Shown piece by piece: positions 41,527-54,302 of a stretch of 64,000 nucleotides of DNA (the stretch's first letter is position 1; the number at the start of each line of letters is the position of its first letter). The DNA is from Thamnaconus septentrionalis (Eukaryota > Chordata > Actinopteri > Tetraodontiformes > Monacanthidae): NCBI GenBank assembly GCA_009823395.1, contig CM020501.1, forward strand, positions 26,935,861-26,999,860. Direction: 5' to 3'. A program made the translations under genes and the position numbers. The notes beneath the pieces were generated by a model. The model was not told the origin of the DNA, ran no database searches, and worked only from the letters and a program-made list of their open reading frames with translations.

Positions 41527-44500
41527 CACGTCTGCTAATTTAGTTCTCGTGGTATTTTAGTGGCTTCTTATTTCAATGGAGTCCGCGCTAACGATGAGCC
41601 GACGCCCAAATTCAACGACTACGTTTACATGCACAGCTTAATCGAGCTGTGCTCAAATTCGATTTTCTCATCTTATCGGATTTCTCTCTTAGTCCCAGTA
41701 TACATGCAGCTGAGACAATCGAATTATTCACGGGAACGTGTCCTCCTCAACACTAGGGGGCGATATGAATCTTTTCAGCGTGTTAATTTCTGGTTAAACT
41801 CACAAGACAACTCGTTGCAAATACTTTTTGGAGAACACACACGCACATGCATTGTAAACTTTAACTAAGGCGTATGCTTGAAGGAGAAATTCAAATTCCA
41901 ATCGCATCACCTGGGTGTCTTCATCAGAGTTCTCCGACTCCAATCTGAGTTCTCAAACTCCGATTTTAGTTTACATGCACTTCAGTTGTCCAGTCATAGT
42001 CGGACTAAGGCAATAATTCGGTTTTCTCGAGTGTCACGTGAACGTAGCGAGCGAGGGGCGTGCAGGCGGCTGCCCCTGTGTGGCAAGGGTGCAGAAATGC
42101 ATGTTTGGGCTCCGTGGCCCAGCATGGTTCGCGTGTTGTCCATCGCCATTACACATTGTTCATAGAATTGAATGGTTTGAAAGCGTGAGTGGATGGATGA
42201 ATGATTTTAAACTCATTCTCAAGTGAGTGGGTTCCATTCTCAAGACTTGCTCCTCCCTGTCTTGGATGCCAAGCCCCGCCCCCTCCCAATCAGACCTGTT
42301 TTATGGAGGTCCCCTCCCCCCTCCACTATTCCCCTTCCACTCCTCCACCTCCAACCTCCTTTGGTGCTTCTGACTTTTTTTTGGGAAGGGAAAGATCTGG
42401 GGCGATTATGTAACCCTGCTCTGACGCAGAATTTCTCACCATTTCTCAAGCTTTTTTTCCCCCTCTTTTTTTCTTCTTTTTTCCTCCGTGATGCATCGGA
42501 AGAATGAAAGGCTCACGACCTGAGCGTCCTGCTGCACTGCAATCCCCAGTCTGTTTCTTTCTTTTTCATTTCTCTTCTCCTCCTCTGGGGAAAAGGTGTG
42601 CCTAACAGAAACTGGCATCCGCTGCTGTGACTTCACACGTCAGAGAAGTGACAACCCTGGAAACCTATAAGGGCACTTCCGGGGGAGATTCCCTTTAAAA
42701 AGTCCCTCGAGGCGTAAATGCAGGGAGCTTTTAGATGGATGGATCGATGCTAAGATGGTGGGGTTCGCTGGTGGTTTTGGTGGTGTGTGTGTGTGTGTGT
42801 GTGTGGGGGGGGTTGCCTGTTTGTTCATTCGTGAGACCAGACAGTACGAGGACAAACGCATCATAACTTCAGATAACACAGGCGAGTAGCTAGGAAGTGT
42901 TTCCAAAGGGCCCCTTTGGGGCTATCAGTGAACAGAATTCTGCTAAAATACGCTAAGTTGGTTTGTATTGTTTTTAATATAATAACTATTATGATAATAG
43001 TGATAATTTTATAGTATGAAATAAAAAAACTAAACAAATCTTCTTGCGTCTTGCAGCAGCATTCTCTTATGTCGCGTTTCCCACCCGTGACAGACTGGCC
43101 ACCGATGCTACTGTACGCAAGGCTTGTCCTCAAATTTTGTTTCTCTTCTTGGTCAATTATGATTGAACAAGCTGAAACCCACTTGTGCAATTCATCAGAG
43201 TTCTTTTGTCAGGTCTGTCACTGAGAGTGGTCCCCTTGGAAACAACTTCTGTTGCATTAACATTGGCAGTGGATGAGTAGTTCTAAGTAAAGTGGACTAA
43301 AGTATATATGTATATTTACACTTGATGTATGTATATAGGGACAACTGTGGCTCAGGAGGTAGAGCGGGTTGTCCAATGGGCGAAAGGTTGGTGGTTCAAA
43401 TTTGTCGTTGTGTCCTTGGGCAAGACACTGAACCCTAAATTGCTCCCAATGGGGCTGGCAGTGCCTTGCATGGCAGCAGCCACCTATTAGTGTGTGAATG
43501 AGAGGCCTTTGTAAAGTGCTTTGGGGTGCTGGAAAAAGCACCATGTAAGTGCAGTCCATTTACCATACTGTATATGTACACTACCAGTCAAAAGTTTGGA
43601 CACACCCTATGATTATAATGTCTTTTCTTTCATTCTCATGACTTTTGACATTGCAGTTTCTCACATGGAATAATGTAGCAGCAAAATAAAAGTTTAAAAT
43701 AACTTTATATTTAAATTCTTCAAAACAGCCACCTTTCATAAAAAGCATATTTGGAGTTATTGAACGTTATTTTTGTTGCATAATTACATTAATCTTGCTC
43801 ATATATTTGATTTGTCTTCAGTTTTTATCTGCATGAGAAGGCGCGTCCAAACTTTTGACTGGTAGCGTATGTGTACATGCAAAAACCCTCACACATATTT
43901 TATTTTGTTTGCCCTCACGAGTCGTGTCACTGTGAATTTCCTGTCATCCGGAATATAAAGTCTGCAATCTGTTTTTCTTTTTTTCGGCAACCCATATTTT
44001 CGCTGTAGGCGGGAAACGGTATTAAAAGAACTTCAGGGTGAGATGGAGAGAGGGAGGGAGCGAGGTTGGGGCATCCACCAGAGACGGCAGACAGAGATGG
44101 AGGTGAAGACAGAGGAGGTGTGTGTGTGTGTGTGTGTGTGTGGAGGGGTGGATGAATAATTTAGTCCCTTCATTCCCTCCCTCGCTCCTCCCTGCTGAGT
44201 TGGTGATCTTTCAAAGATAGACTAGAAGAAGAGGAGAGAGGGGAGGAGAGGGGAGGAGAGGAGAGGAGAGGGGGAACCGGGAGAGGACAGTGGAAAGAAT
44301 GAAAGAGGAGCACAGGTGAAAGGATTGGAGGGAGGGGAAGGAGAAGAGGAAGAAGAGTGAGAGAGAGAGAGGGAGGAAGACGCAGCGGAGATGGATGGGG
44401 TGATGAGGAGAGGACGGGAAGGGGGGGGGAAGTTTGGTTGCGAGAAGTTGTGGTGCAGGGAGGAGGGGGGAGAGGGGGAGCTGGGAAGAAAGGGATGAAT

Positions 44501-47500
44501 GAGGCCAAGGAGGAGGAGGAGTGACTAGACGAAATATGGGTAGGACGAGGGATGAAAATAAGAGGGTGCAAGAGAGAGAGATGAAGGGAACTGATGAGAA
44601 GCCAGCAGGTGAGGGGGAGGGGATGCTGGGGTGGGGGGGGAGAGTTGCGACGCAGGTATTGCGCTTGATTTGTGTGTGTGTGTGTGTGTGTGTGTTCCCT
44701 CCCGCCTCCCTCTCTCTGCTTGGAGACCCACCTGCGTCACTAATCACTCGTTACCTTGGTAACAGTGGACTTCCCCACTTCTGACTGCTGCTGCTCTGTG
44801 CGTGTATGTGTGTGTGTGTGTGCGCGCACGCGCGCGTGTGTGCGTGGGCGAGCGTCTGAGTGTAAATTATGACTCATCCTCAGCCCTCACTTCAGAGTGG
44901 CTATCCTCGCCCCGTCTGGGGATCACCCGCCCACATCTGTCTCCCCTCCATCCCTCCATTCCTCCATCTCTCCATCACCAGGCTCCTTCCCCGTCGGCTC
45001 CTCCCACCTGTTTTAATCCCACCTCTCTGGCCGCCCTCGCTCATTGATATTTCCCCGCTCGCACCACGCACCCTCCCGTGCACGCTCGCGCGCCGCAGCG
45101 GAGCGCACGAGTAGGAGGAGAGCGCCACCTGCAGAGGTGCGGCGGCATCAACAGGTGGGCTCAGTCGATGGTCGCCGTCTATTTCAGAGCTGTAGCGTCG
45201 AAACAGGTAGTAGGGGGGACTTGCTGGCGCACCCAATGGCAGCTCCGCCTCGGAGCCTCGGGACGTTTCACCGCCGCCGTCGCAATCTCAAAGGTCGTGC
45301 GAGGTGACCTTGACTTTTTTTCGTCGATGTTGTCTGAAGGAGAAATCAGGAGGGCTTTTGTTCGTCTTTAGTGTGTTTAACTGTTGTTTGAAAAGTACCT
45401 GGCTGTAATGTCTGAAATGCTCCCCACCTTGGAGAGGTGCCTCAGACGCACTCTGAGAGTCTGACCCAAAGATGTCAAAGTGCTGAACTTGCTCCACTTG
45501 CTCTCAGGGTAATGTGACTTTATTGTCGCAAACTTTTTTTCCTGGACCTTCTAATCTGTGGATACTGCTGGATACTGCTGGATACTGCGACTGTCTCCCT
45601 GTGGATGAATAGATTATCTATCAGTCGAGCTGAGCTAATATCGTTTTTATTTTGCGAAAAACTGTCATGGAAACGCAACTATAGATACAAACAACCAATT
45701 GCCGCACCTATGAACAAATTTAGAGTTCCCAATTGAATTTGCATGCATGTTCTTGGACTGAGGGAGGAAGCTGGAGAACCGACGCGGTCACAGGGAGAAC
45801 ACGCAAACTCCACGCGCAAAGGTCCCAGGCCTGGGAATCAAACCCACAAAGCCACAACCTGTGAGGCGGCAGCGCTAACCACTGTGCCACCATGTGAGGT
45901 CCTTTTCATCTTGGACTTTCTGCAAATTACCTCTTATTTTTCTTTCTTTCTTTATTTCAGACAAACTACAAAAAACCACGTGCTGGTTATTTTAAGACAG
46001 GACCAAAAAAGGCAAAACCCACACAAATAGTCCGGTGTCTAGCATTCCATTTCATAAATGTTGAATGTTTTCAAATGTATTTGCCCGTGTTGAATTATTC
46101 AAACTCGCTCCAGAGCGGAAGCAACTCCGATGTCATAACCAAGACTCGGCACTAGGCGGTGCCAGGGCAGCTAGTGGCTGCGATGGTCTGCAGCCACTCT
46201 GAGGCCAGTCAGGGCACGTGTCTTTACAGTAAAGGCCCCCTAGAGGGAGACCTGTAGCATTCAATCTTCACTTAAGGTGTCGCTTTTCATTTTCAGAGCA
46301 GTGCTTACTGCCCTATCCATATCGATCAATAGAGCCGGGAAGAATGTATTCAACTCTTTATGGCACGGAGACTTCTGCGATTCCGATGTATTGAGAAAAG
46401 TCCCTTTAAAATATTAATAGAAATTGTAGAATTTTGAATTTAATGCGACTAGCATATTCAATTAACCCCAGTTAATAATGATGCTAATAATACATTTTAT
46501 TTAAAGGCGCCTCAAGGACACTCAAGGTCACTGTACAGAAAAAATGAAAGACAGTAAAATTTAACACACAAACACCTTGAGACAGAGTTAAAAACAAGAA
46601 TCCTGCTGCAAAACACATACAATTAAAGCAAGTAGGCCTGTTTTAAAAGGTGAGTTTTAAGACGATTTTAAAAATGGTCAAACAGTAAATGTTTCTGATG
46701 TCCAGAGGCAGTTTAGATGTTTTTAAGATTATGACAATGAAAAAATTAAATGAAAATGAAATTTTAGTTGTTTGACTTCCTCTCCCAAATAATACAACAT
46801 TGGCTGTGTTTCCCTAGACCCTTAGAATTGCACAAAACCTAAATGACACAATGAAAACTCGTCATGGAAACACCTAAACTTGGAAAAAACTCGGCTAACT
46901 ATGGCTAAAAGGTTTTGACGCTCTCATGAGGTGGTTTTTCAGAGGGATCAATATTGAGGTATTCGGACACTTTTTCACATTTACACGTCACTGGATGTGA
47001 CGTATGGGGTCACGTGACCAGTTCACTTCAAGTGAAGATGGCGTGTGACGTTTCGAAGGGAACCAGTAACAACAATAACAACCATTCTTGACTGCAAACA
47101 ACATCGAAATGCAGATTTACTAAAAAATATTTTGGTACTCCATCCTCCTCAAAGTGGGGTCTCGCAGGAAGAGATTTGACGAGAAATACGAATGCACTTC
47201 ACACCATTCAATGGAAACACCTGCAAATAGCCATGTCGAAATGTGTCGAAATTTTAGAAATATCCCTTTTATTTTGCGAAAAACTGTCATGGAAACGCAG
47301 TTATTGGCACATTGACAAAGAGAGGACGCGCAGGTAACTTTTGAGTTGTGGCCTCCATTTATTTTTTGTTTTTTTCCCCGAACTATTCTGCTGCTACTTC
47401 TTGAACAAGACTTTATCCCAGACTAATTACGCAATGCAGCCAGCAGTCAACGACGTTCTCGTACTGATTGTCACACTGGCTCTGGCCTTGGCAGCGTGCA

Positions 47501-47647
47501 CTGCTTTATGCCAAGGTGTCCATCACGCCGCCGTGTTTTCTTTTTTGGAGGTGCACTTAAAACTGCTGTCATCCCTGCTGCTGCAGCAGCTCCCCTCCAC
47601 CAAAATACTGCTGACTGTCCGCTAAAACCAAAGGTGACCCTCCCCTT

Positions 47648-47732
<85 letters not shown>

Positions 47733-48353
47733 CACCCTCCTCCTCTGCCAGACTGCAGTACATGACTTTTGGAGGTCTTCGCCTGCCTCACATAAGAATT
47801 ATAAAACCTTCTGAGATAGACAGAAAAAAAACACTGCAGCGAGGGAAACTGAATTTTTGTGTAACTCCATCCTGCTCCTTCTCAGTATTAGTATATTATT
47901 TATAGTGAGAGCACCCTAGAAATTTCCAGTGAAGAAAAGATGAAATGATAAATTACACTTTCAAATGGGACATTTTCCCTTTTTCAAGTAAAGAGAAAAA
48001 AATGGAACTGATCAAAATCAAATGATCAAACTTCAACTCCTCGATTGACTATTATCAGTTATTAAAAGTCGTTATTGTCCATCAATCATTCGTTCTGTCA
48101 GCGCTTATCCTCCCAGTAGTGTTGCATGATGTGTGTGTGTGCTTGTGTGTGTGTTTGTGTGCATGTAACTATCTTATATTAATAGATAGAATAAATAAAT
48201 GAAGATATGACGATGTTCCCTCAGCATCCTGTTCCATCGGCTCCACAAGTATCGGTGGGGAAACCAAGAGGTGCAGTGCGTCTGAGCGCCAGCAGAGGGC
48301 GGTCTCGCTCCTGTTGCAGACTGAGGGGTTGACATGCGGCGGAGAGTTGTCTC

Positions 48354-48408
<55 letters not shown>

Positions 48409-48543
48409 TTGACTCTTTTGAAGTTGGAACAGCCTTGTCTGTGCCGTCTTCACCCCCGACTTATAAAAAGCGTGAGGGATGAATTTTAATGCAAATGTAG
48501 CTTTGATTTATTCATGACGCCTTCACTCCGACTGACCTGAATA

Positions 48544-48620
<77 letters not shown>

Positions 48621-49690
48621 ACACACCTTCCCTCCGTGATGTCACGACTCTTCATGAAGCAGTTGGTACATCAGTCAGTCAGTCGCTCCTGGGCCAAGAG
48701 CAGCGCTACACAGTCGGCCTCGGTGATGACTCCCATTCACAAGTCCATTTGCAACGTCATTGTGTCGCTCTGTTGTGTCACCGCCGCAGGGTTTCTTTCT
48801 TTTTCCACCACCGCTGATGAGCTACGAGTGTGTTATTGACGCAGTCTCTCCATCGGCAGCGACGACAAACAACAACAAAAAACTACTGTTGAGTTGAGAG
48901 ACACACTCTGGTGCCACCTAGTGGCTGCGAGGATGAACACCTCTCCAGAGGTGTTGCAGAGAGAGAATCACCCCGAGGCTGTTCGCTGTCCGTGGTGCTG
49001 AAAGTGTGTGGGTCCTGACCTGCCCTTCTGACGTCACATACCCCCTTAGGCAGTATCCGATTACTTTTTCACCAGGCATGAGTCATCGGTCGAGCTAGTC
49101 CTTCCTTTTTTTTTTTAAACATACCAAAAAAACAAAAACAAAACACGTCATATTGCAAAGAATAAGAATAAGAGTATTTAGCAGGCAAATGGCAAAGCAA
49201 CAAAAACAACCTTAATCTATTAGATTTTCCCACACAATACGGTTATTTTAAACAGTTTATGAAATCTTCTGCTCGACCAATAGAGGAAATCATTTCGCAT
49301 GTTTGTATTTTGTTGCGCATGGTTTCCCTTTTATTCTGAAATCTTCACCCCCCACATGCAAGAACACAACGTTGTGCTAGAATAGACGCACCCAAATACT
49401 CAAAAGTTGCACAAACATTTATTCCGCCATGTCGATAAAAAAAACAACAAAAAACACAAAAAACGATTTTAAATCTTGATGGGTAAAAATAAATAGATAA
49501 ATAAAATTATGCAGAAAATGCCACCCAAAAAGAATAAATCAATACACTCCCAGCTGTTGTCAAATATGTCAAATATGTCAACTAATGCATGTGCGCATGA
49601 AAGTGTAAAATGCAGGACAAAATTTTCTTGAAAGATTTTTTTTTTTACTTCAAACTGTGAAATTTCCATTGTCAAATGCAAAGCACGCTC

Positions 49691-49760
<70 letters not shown>

Positions 49761-51010
49761 CCTTAACGAGACACACAAAACCGACTAATTTCTTCATTCA
49801 CGAGCGCGTGTGTGACAGCTGGCTCGGCGCGTGGCTCTGCCGCGGGCTCTCGCGTCTCCCTTGCGTCAATTGGCCAAGATTTAGCGTGGCAAAGACTTCC
49901 GGCTACCGCTAAACATTTACACAACGCAACCCGAAGGATGATGTCACTGCAATTTAACGTAAGAGAAAAAGCATCCCTCTGTCGCTCATATCTTACTTGG
50001 AAGGCCATTTAAAGTGTTTTGTAATTTAAAAAGAAAACAAAGTCAGCTTGACGTAAAATAGGGCCACTGTGTAGGACGAATTAGCTAAAAGGGGAGTATA
50101 ATAATAATAAGAAGAATAAGAATAATAAGCGCTTTTCAAAGTCCTCAAAGACACTTTACAAAAAAGAAAAGGTTACAAGGTCATTAACCACTTCAGAATA
50201 AATTTTGCAGTTAAAATGCTTAAAAATATACCAACAAATAAATCAAGAATAAGAGAAAAAAAAAGAAAATATTAGACTAATGATGCTTTGAAATCCGTTG
50301 TCAGTGATGTATGAGGCGCTTGTAATTGCAAAATGGTCCAATTGGGGATTTACTTGTTTAATTTGCCCTGAGGAATCATTATTATTGACCGATGAGTTGA
50401 CCACATGATGGCAGCAACAGGTAGCAAAATGAAGGACAAAATAAAAGTCTTTCAGGGGTGTCAAACTCAAATACAACACAGTGGGGCTGAAATGAAAATT
50501 TGGACAGGCCTATATTGATATTTCTTGAACAAAATCTTCCTCCAGATATAACAGAGAACGTTGTTTATATGGACCTGAACAAGTTTTGCTTGAAACTGAA
50601 TATGGAACAAGCAAAGCTTAACACTATGCAATAAATAACTTCATATTGCACACATGCAAAATCGAATTTCATATATATATAAAAAAACTTTGAATTTTAA
50701 TTCCAACAGTAACCTTTTTCCATAGGCTAATAATACATTTAAAAATAAAATAAGAACAATAAACCATTGAGGTCATAATAATATCCTTCAGTTGAACATC
50801 CTGTCCTGATTGACGTGCCAGGAGAGCATTGTGGGACTTGTAGTATGAGCTCTCCATGTGCTGTATAACAGAGGCAGGCCAGCAGCTCTAATAGTGATTC
50901 TGTATTGGCCTGGTGGGCCAAATGTAATGGCGCTGCGGGCAAAATTTGGCCCGCGGGCCAGAGTTTGCCACTTATGGTCTAAGATAAGGATGCTTGCTAT
51001 GTGTGTGTGG

Positions 51011-51053
<43 letters not shown>

Positions 51054-51444
51054 TGACGGGCTAAAGACAATAAGAGCCTCGGCTTTCTCACTCTCTCACC
51101 GGGGCTTTAACTTTGAAAGCTCAGCCTCCACCAGCTTCCGGTCGCGCTCCGCCTAACAGTCAGAGCTTCACGCGCAGTCGGTGGAGAGGGGGGGCTTCTG
51201 GCGGGCGGCTGCACGCGCGCGCCTCGCGCCTCTGCCAGTGGAATACAAACGGAGAGAAAAGGAGGAGGAGGAGAAAAGGAAGGAGGGAATTTGCGCCTTA
51301 ATTTCCGCGTTTCGTTTTGTTTTTTTGTTTTTCGAACGTGACGCCCACGGAGCGAACAACCGGTTCCGTCCAAATGGTTCGGCGTCGTCGTCGGCGGAGG
51401 TGTTCAGTGACAGTGGTGGCTGCTTTGTGACAGACAGACAGACA

Positions 51445-51510
<66 letters not shown>

Positions 51511-52986
51511 TGGTGGTGGGACGTGACGGACAGGTAGAACCGCTTTCCGGAAGAAAAGAAGAAGAAGAAGAAGAAGAAGAAGAAGAAGAAGAAGAAGAAG
51601 AAGGAAAGGCACAAAATGGCCCAAGTGAAGTAGGTGCCGTAACCTGTGGTGTTGCGCTCGTTTTGGGAACTCGACACCCACCACACACCCACCCCACCAC
51701 CCCACCAGCTTCAGGTATGGGACCGTAACAGCCGCCGGGAGACTTTGGTTGGTCGGTCGGTCGGTCGGGAGGGGGGGGGGAGGGGGTGCGGGGGGCGGGT
51801 GGCGACCTGAGTCTGGTTCCATCTGCGCTCCGTCCCCCTCCTTCACCCAGCCAGCCAGCCAGCCACCGGGTGAGCAGAGCCGAGACACGGACCGGGGGGC
51901 CGCGGCTGGCCTGGCAGCGGCGGCTGGCCCGGCGACATGGCAGCGGCCATAGCCAGCGGCTTGATCCGGCAGAAGCGCCAGGCGAGGGAGCAGCACGCCC
52001 ACCGGCCCACCGCGCACCGGCGGCGGAAGAGCCCCGGTAAGAAGCAGGGGCTGTGCAACGGCAACCTGGTCGACATCTTCTCCAAGGTGCGGATCTTCGG
52101 CCTGAAGAAGCGGCGGCTACGGAGGCAAGGTGTGTTTTAAGAAAGGGAAACGGGGGAGGGCAAGGGTGGGGGGGATGAGCGCGCGCGCGAAAAGGAACCC
52201 GTGCGGGATGGCACGCGCGCACCGTTACGCGTGTGCGGATGAGGGTAGGAAGAAAGGAAGGAAGGAAGGAAGGAAGGAAGGAAGGATGGAGGGAGGTCAG
52301 CCGGCGGCTGCGTCCTTGCATTGCCCCCCCCCCCGAAAAAAAAATAAATAAATAAAAATCCCGTTTTCACCACGCGCGTGCACCGTCATGTCTCGTGGTG
52401 GCCCCCATGGTTCGCCCCCACCCCCCTCCAGGTCCATCCATTATTGAAGCCCCAGATTAGTCTGCCGTCTGCTGTCTGCTGTCTCTCTCTTCCTCACCTG
52501 CCCCCCCCCCCCCTTCCCCAAAAGCGAGTCTCGAACCCCGCTCTCTTTTTGACCCCCCCAACCATCACACCCATGCCCTCCACAACACCCCACCACCCCC
52601 CATCCATCATCAGCAATCGTACATTTATTGGGAGACAAAAAAAAGAGGTGATGGTGGTGTGAGCGAGATGAGATGAGTGGACACTTGTGTGTTTTTACTC
52701 CTTTGCTTTTCGGTGCAGCGGCGACTTGTGCCCCCAGGTTTTTTCTTGGTGCCACGGCGAGCTGCTCAATAGCCCCGTAATCAATTGATTGCGCGAGGAA
52801 GGAGGCGGCAGCAGCAGCAGCAGCTGCAGCAGGTGAGGCTGCCTGGTGGCAGTGGGTGGGGGGGACAGGAAATGAGACAGAGGAGGAGGAGGAGGAGGAG
52901 GAGGAGGAGGGGTGGCCCTGATTGGTTGATTTGGTTTCTCGCCAGTTTGGTCCGGAATGTGTTGATGGCCGAGGAGGGTGGCCGTC

Positions 52987-53030
<44 letters not shown>

Positions 53031-54217
53031 CCCACTTCCATGTTGTGTCACTTCCTTTTAATTTCTTTCTTTTATCCCCCCCCCAATCATTTCCCACACT
53101 TCCCACCACCGGTGCACGACCGGTTTGATCTTCTTTCCTCCCCCTCCCTCCCCTCCCTCTCATTTGGCCCGCCAATTTTCTTCCATTTAGGTGGAAGAGA
53201 GACGCACTCTTCCCTCGTTACCCTTCCTCGCCCCTCCGCCTCCTCTTGTTTTTCCTCATTTAGCCCTCGACCCCCCCCCCCTCCTCACGCGCCTCTCCAA
53301 TTTCCCATCTTCTCTTTTTTTTATTTTTCTCTCTTCCCCGTGACGTCGTTTCTCTTGGAGCCCCCCCTCCTCCCCACCTCGAGGCCTCTCGTCCCCTCTC
53401 GTCGCCCTCGCTTCCCCCCCTCCCTTTTCCCCTCCGCCTCCATCGCCCCCCCCACCTCCCTCCCTCCCCTCCGTCCCTTTCCCCTCTTTCATATTTTCAA
53501 AAAGATGACAACAGCCTCTTCATCTCCCGTTCGCCTCGCCGCATTTCTTTTTGCTTTTTCTCCGCGTGTTCCGCCGCCTCCGTGACTGGTCAGACACCCC
53601 TCACGCCCCCAAAACACCCCTGGGTCGCCCACCCCCCCCCTCCTCGTCTCCCCTCCTTCAGCCCACCTTTGCGTCCTTTCATCCCTCCTTCCAGCTGCAT
53701 TTTGCTCCCGTTCCTCTCTCCTCTGCGTTCACCAGCTGTGGGAGCTGCTGGTTTGGAGGCTTGGCAGCGCCTTGAAACGCCTGTTCTCCTCCTGTGTGTG
53801 TGTGTGTGTGTGTGCGTGCGTGTGTGTGTGTGTCTATGTGTGTGCTTGAGAGACACAGAGAGAGAGAGTTTTGCCAGCAGCCCCTACTGTTTTCCAGAGG
53901 TTTGGTGAAGGAGAGGCAGATCCGCCGCCTCCGTCGCTCCGTCAGAGATGCAGTTCGACCTCGGCTTCAGTTGCATCCAAATGAAAAACAAAAAAAAGAA
54001 GAAGCCTCTTTTTACCCCCACAAATTAAAACTTAATCCATGTTACCAATATATATATGTACATATATATATATATGTGTATATATATATACATATATATA
54101 CGAACCGCACGGCCTCTCAGAAGTCAGCTGAGTCACTGCGATGCGCAGGGAGGTTAATTTAATTTCTCACGCTGCCATGAAATGCACCTGTTTTCATGTG
54201 CGCCTATGTTAAGATAT

Positions 54218-54302
<85 letters not shown>

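Larger units (their letters stand above)
31907..51936 (+). other. Long fgf14 intron between exons 1B and 1A
   Basis: About 20 kb without a supported exon. Contents: the minisatellite, many CA/TG and CT satellites, two Tc1-type elements, two GCGTTTCCAT MITEs, two hAT-like elements, SINEs and a transposase-like remnant. The stretches 33.3-35.2, 35.7-37.0, 38.5-40.6 and 44.0-45.3 kb are mostly unique or low-complexity purine/pyrimidine DNA. Regulatory elements conserved among fishes would be expected here but cannot be recognised by eye. Confidence 0.6.

Noticed and set aside
47341..47625. A 94-codon frame with a hydrophobic stretch that looks like a small membrane protein.
   Set aside because: It has no homologue that I recognise, sits in an intron between a MITE and a CA repeat and runs toward the repeat; chance is the simpler explanation.
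52441..53585. Frames of 244 and 266 codons on opposite strands after fgf14 exon 1A.
   Set aside because: They are low-complexity Ser/Pro/Phe/Arg sequence from pyrimidine-rich DNA and small satellites, with no family resemblance.
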